From positions 564,501 through 628,500 of the forward strand of contig NC_135557.1 in assembly GCF_964340395.1 (NCBI RefSeq): 64,000 nucleotides of DNA, given 5' to 3'. Origin of the DNA: Glandiceps talaboti. Lineage: Eukaryota; Hemichordata; Enteropneusta; Spengelidae. Of this stretch, positions 63,512-64,000 are shown piece by piece. A program made the position numbers and the translations under genes. How positions within the stretch are numbered: the stretch's first letter is position 1; each line of letters opens with the position of its first letter. The notes below the pieces were generated by a model, which was not told the origin of the DNA, did no database searches, and saw only the letters and a program-made list of their open reading frames with translations.

Positions 63512-64000
63512 CATTCAGTTTAAATCTGGTATTCATTTATCATAATTATATTATAAACCGATTCCATCTTGTGTTCGAAATTTACCTCGATAAGGAGAAT
63601 GCATACACTAAATCAACAGAACTTTAACGATGTCTAAATCGCGAGCAAGCGTGAAACTGAGATGACATGAGGAACGCTTGACCTATTTTCATACAGACGT
63701 CGAAGGAAACGAGGTCAGTGTGACATCTCAAGCATGATCAACAACGTTCACATAAGTGAGTACAACGAAATGTTGTCTAAACTTTAGTGGAAGAGAAATT
63801 ATGTTGATCAGACACAGATTATTTTCAAATTCTTACAACACCTTGACGATAAGAAGCAAAATGTGACACTGACAGACAGGATAGTCCGTCCGTACCATAC
63901 GGGAGGCACAAACATTACCACATGTGCATCTGGTTCACTGGAATTGATTGTGATCACGTAATCACGATATTTAGCGCTAACTTTATGCTGTTGCTTCCAA
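63512..64000. other. Unique sequence at the right edge, no gene supported
   Basis: This stretch is non-repetitive and more balanced in composition than the rest. I looked on both strands for exons with sensible borders. On the minus strand a GAG|GTAAAT donor lies at about 63,590, but the frame before it holds a stop shortly upstream, leaving only a six-codon open piece. No RNA gene or known element recognised. Confidence 0.5.

Overview
The window is intergenic and intronic DNA from a eukaryote, almost certainly an invertebrate metazoan. It has very long satellite arrays, an APE-type non-LTR retrotransposon, (CA)n/(CATA)n microsatellites, GT-AG introns and AATAAA signals. Nothing bacterial is present: no operons and no ribosome binding sites. 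The species cannot be fixed from sequence alone.

Layout. (1) Bases 1 to about 51,722 are one uninterrupted AT-rich satellite with a 34-bp unit (about 1,520 copies). It enters from the left edge and ends abruptly at 51,722. The unit looks like an old dimer of a roughly 17-bp sequence. The array is a mosaic of nested block duplications of 170, 748, 850, 1,088, about 3,055, 3,910, about 8,904 and about 15,700 bp, traceable through rare variants and indels. (2) 51,723-52,330 is unique sequence with a 341-bp insertion between 9-bp direct repeats. (3) About 52,349-61,602, minus strand, is the 3' end of a spliced protein-coding gene that no single-ORF scan would show. Four exons (61,602-61,417; 60,916-60,790; 52,725-52,625; 52,524-52,427) have GT-AG borders and fully compatible phases, ending in a TGA followed by two AATAAA signals. 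The product's last ~170 residues end in a Cys-rich tail; I do not recognise the family. (4) The 8.06-kb intron between its second and third visible exons holds a 32-bp satellite (52,812-53,448 and 57,011-57,750) split by a minus-strand non-LTR retrotransposon (53,449-57,010), then a 45-bp minisatellite (about 57,775-60,640) with its own 1,088-bp block duplication. (5) 61,603-64,000 holds a (CA)n/(CATA)n/(CA)n microsatellite, a candidate foldback element with 13-bp terminal inverted repeats and about seven 147-bp subrepeats, and unique sequence.

The retrotransposon is dead. Its reverse transcriptase lacks the whole catalytic palm. The deletion junction carries 'filler' DNA copied from two nearby upstream places, a mark of template switching. 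A frameshift further downstream breaks the C-terminal part.

The only host gene supported is the minus-strand one. Everything else is repeats or mobile elements. Most apparent ORFs here are artefacts of repeats with periods that are multiples of three, or of dinucleotide runs.
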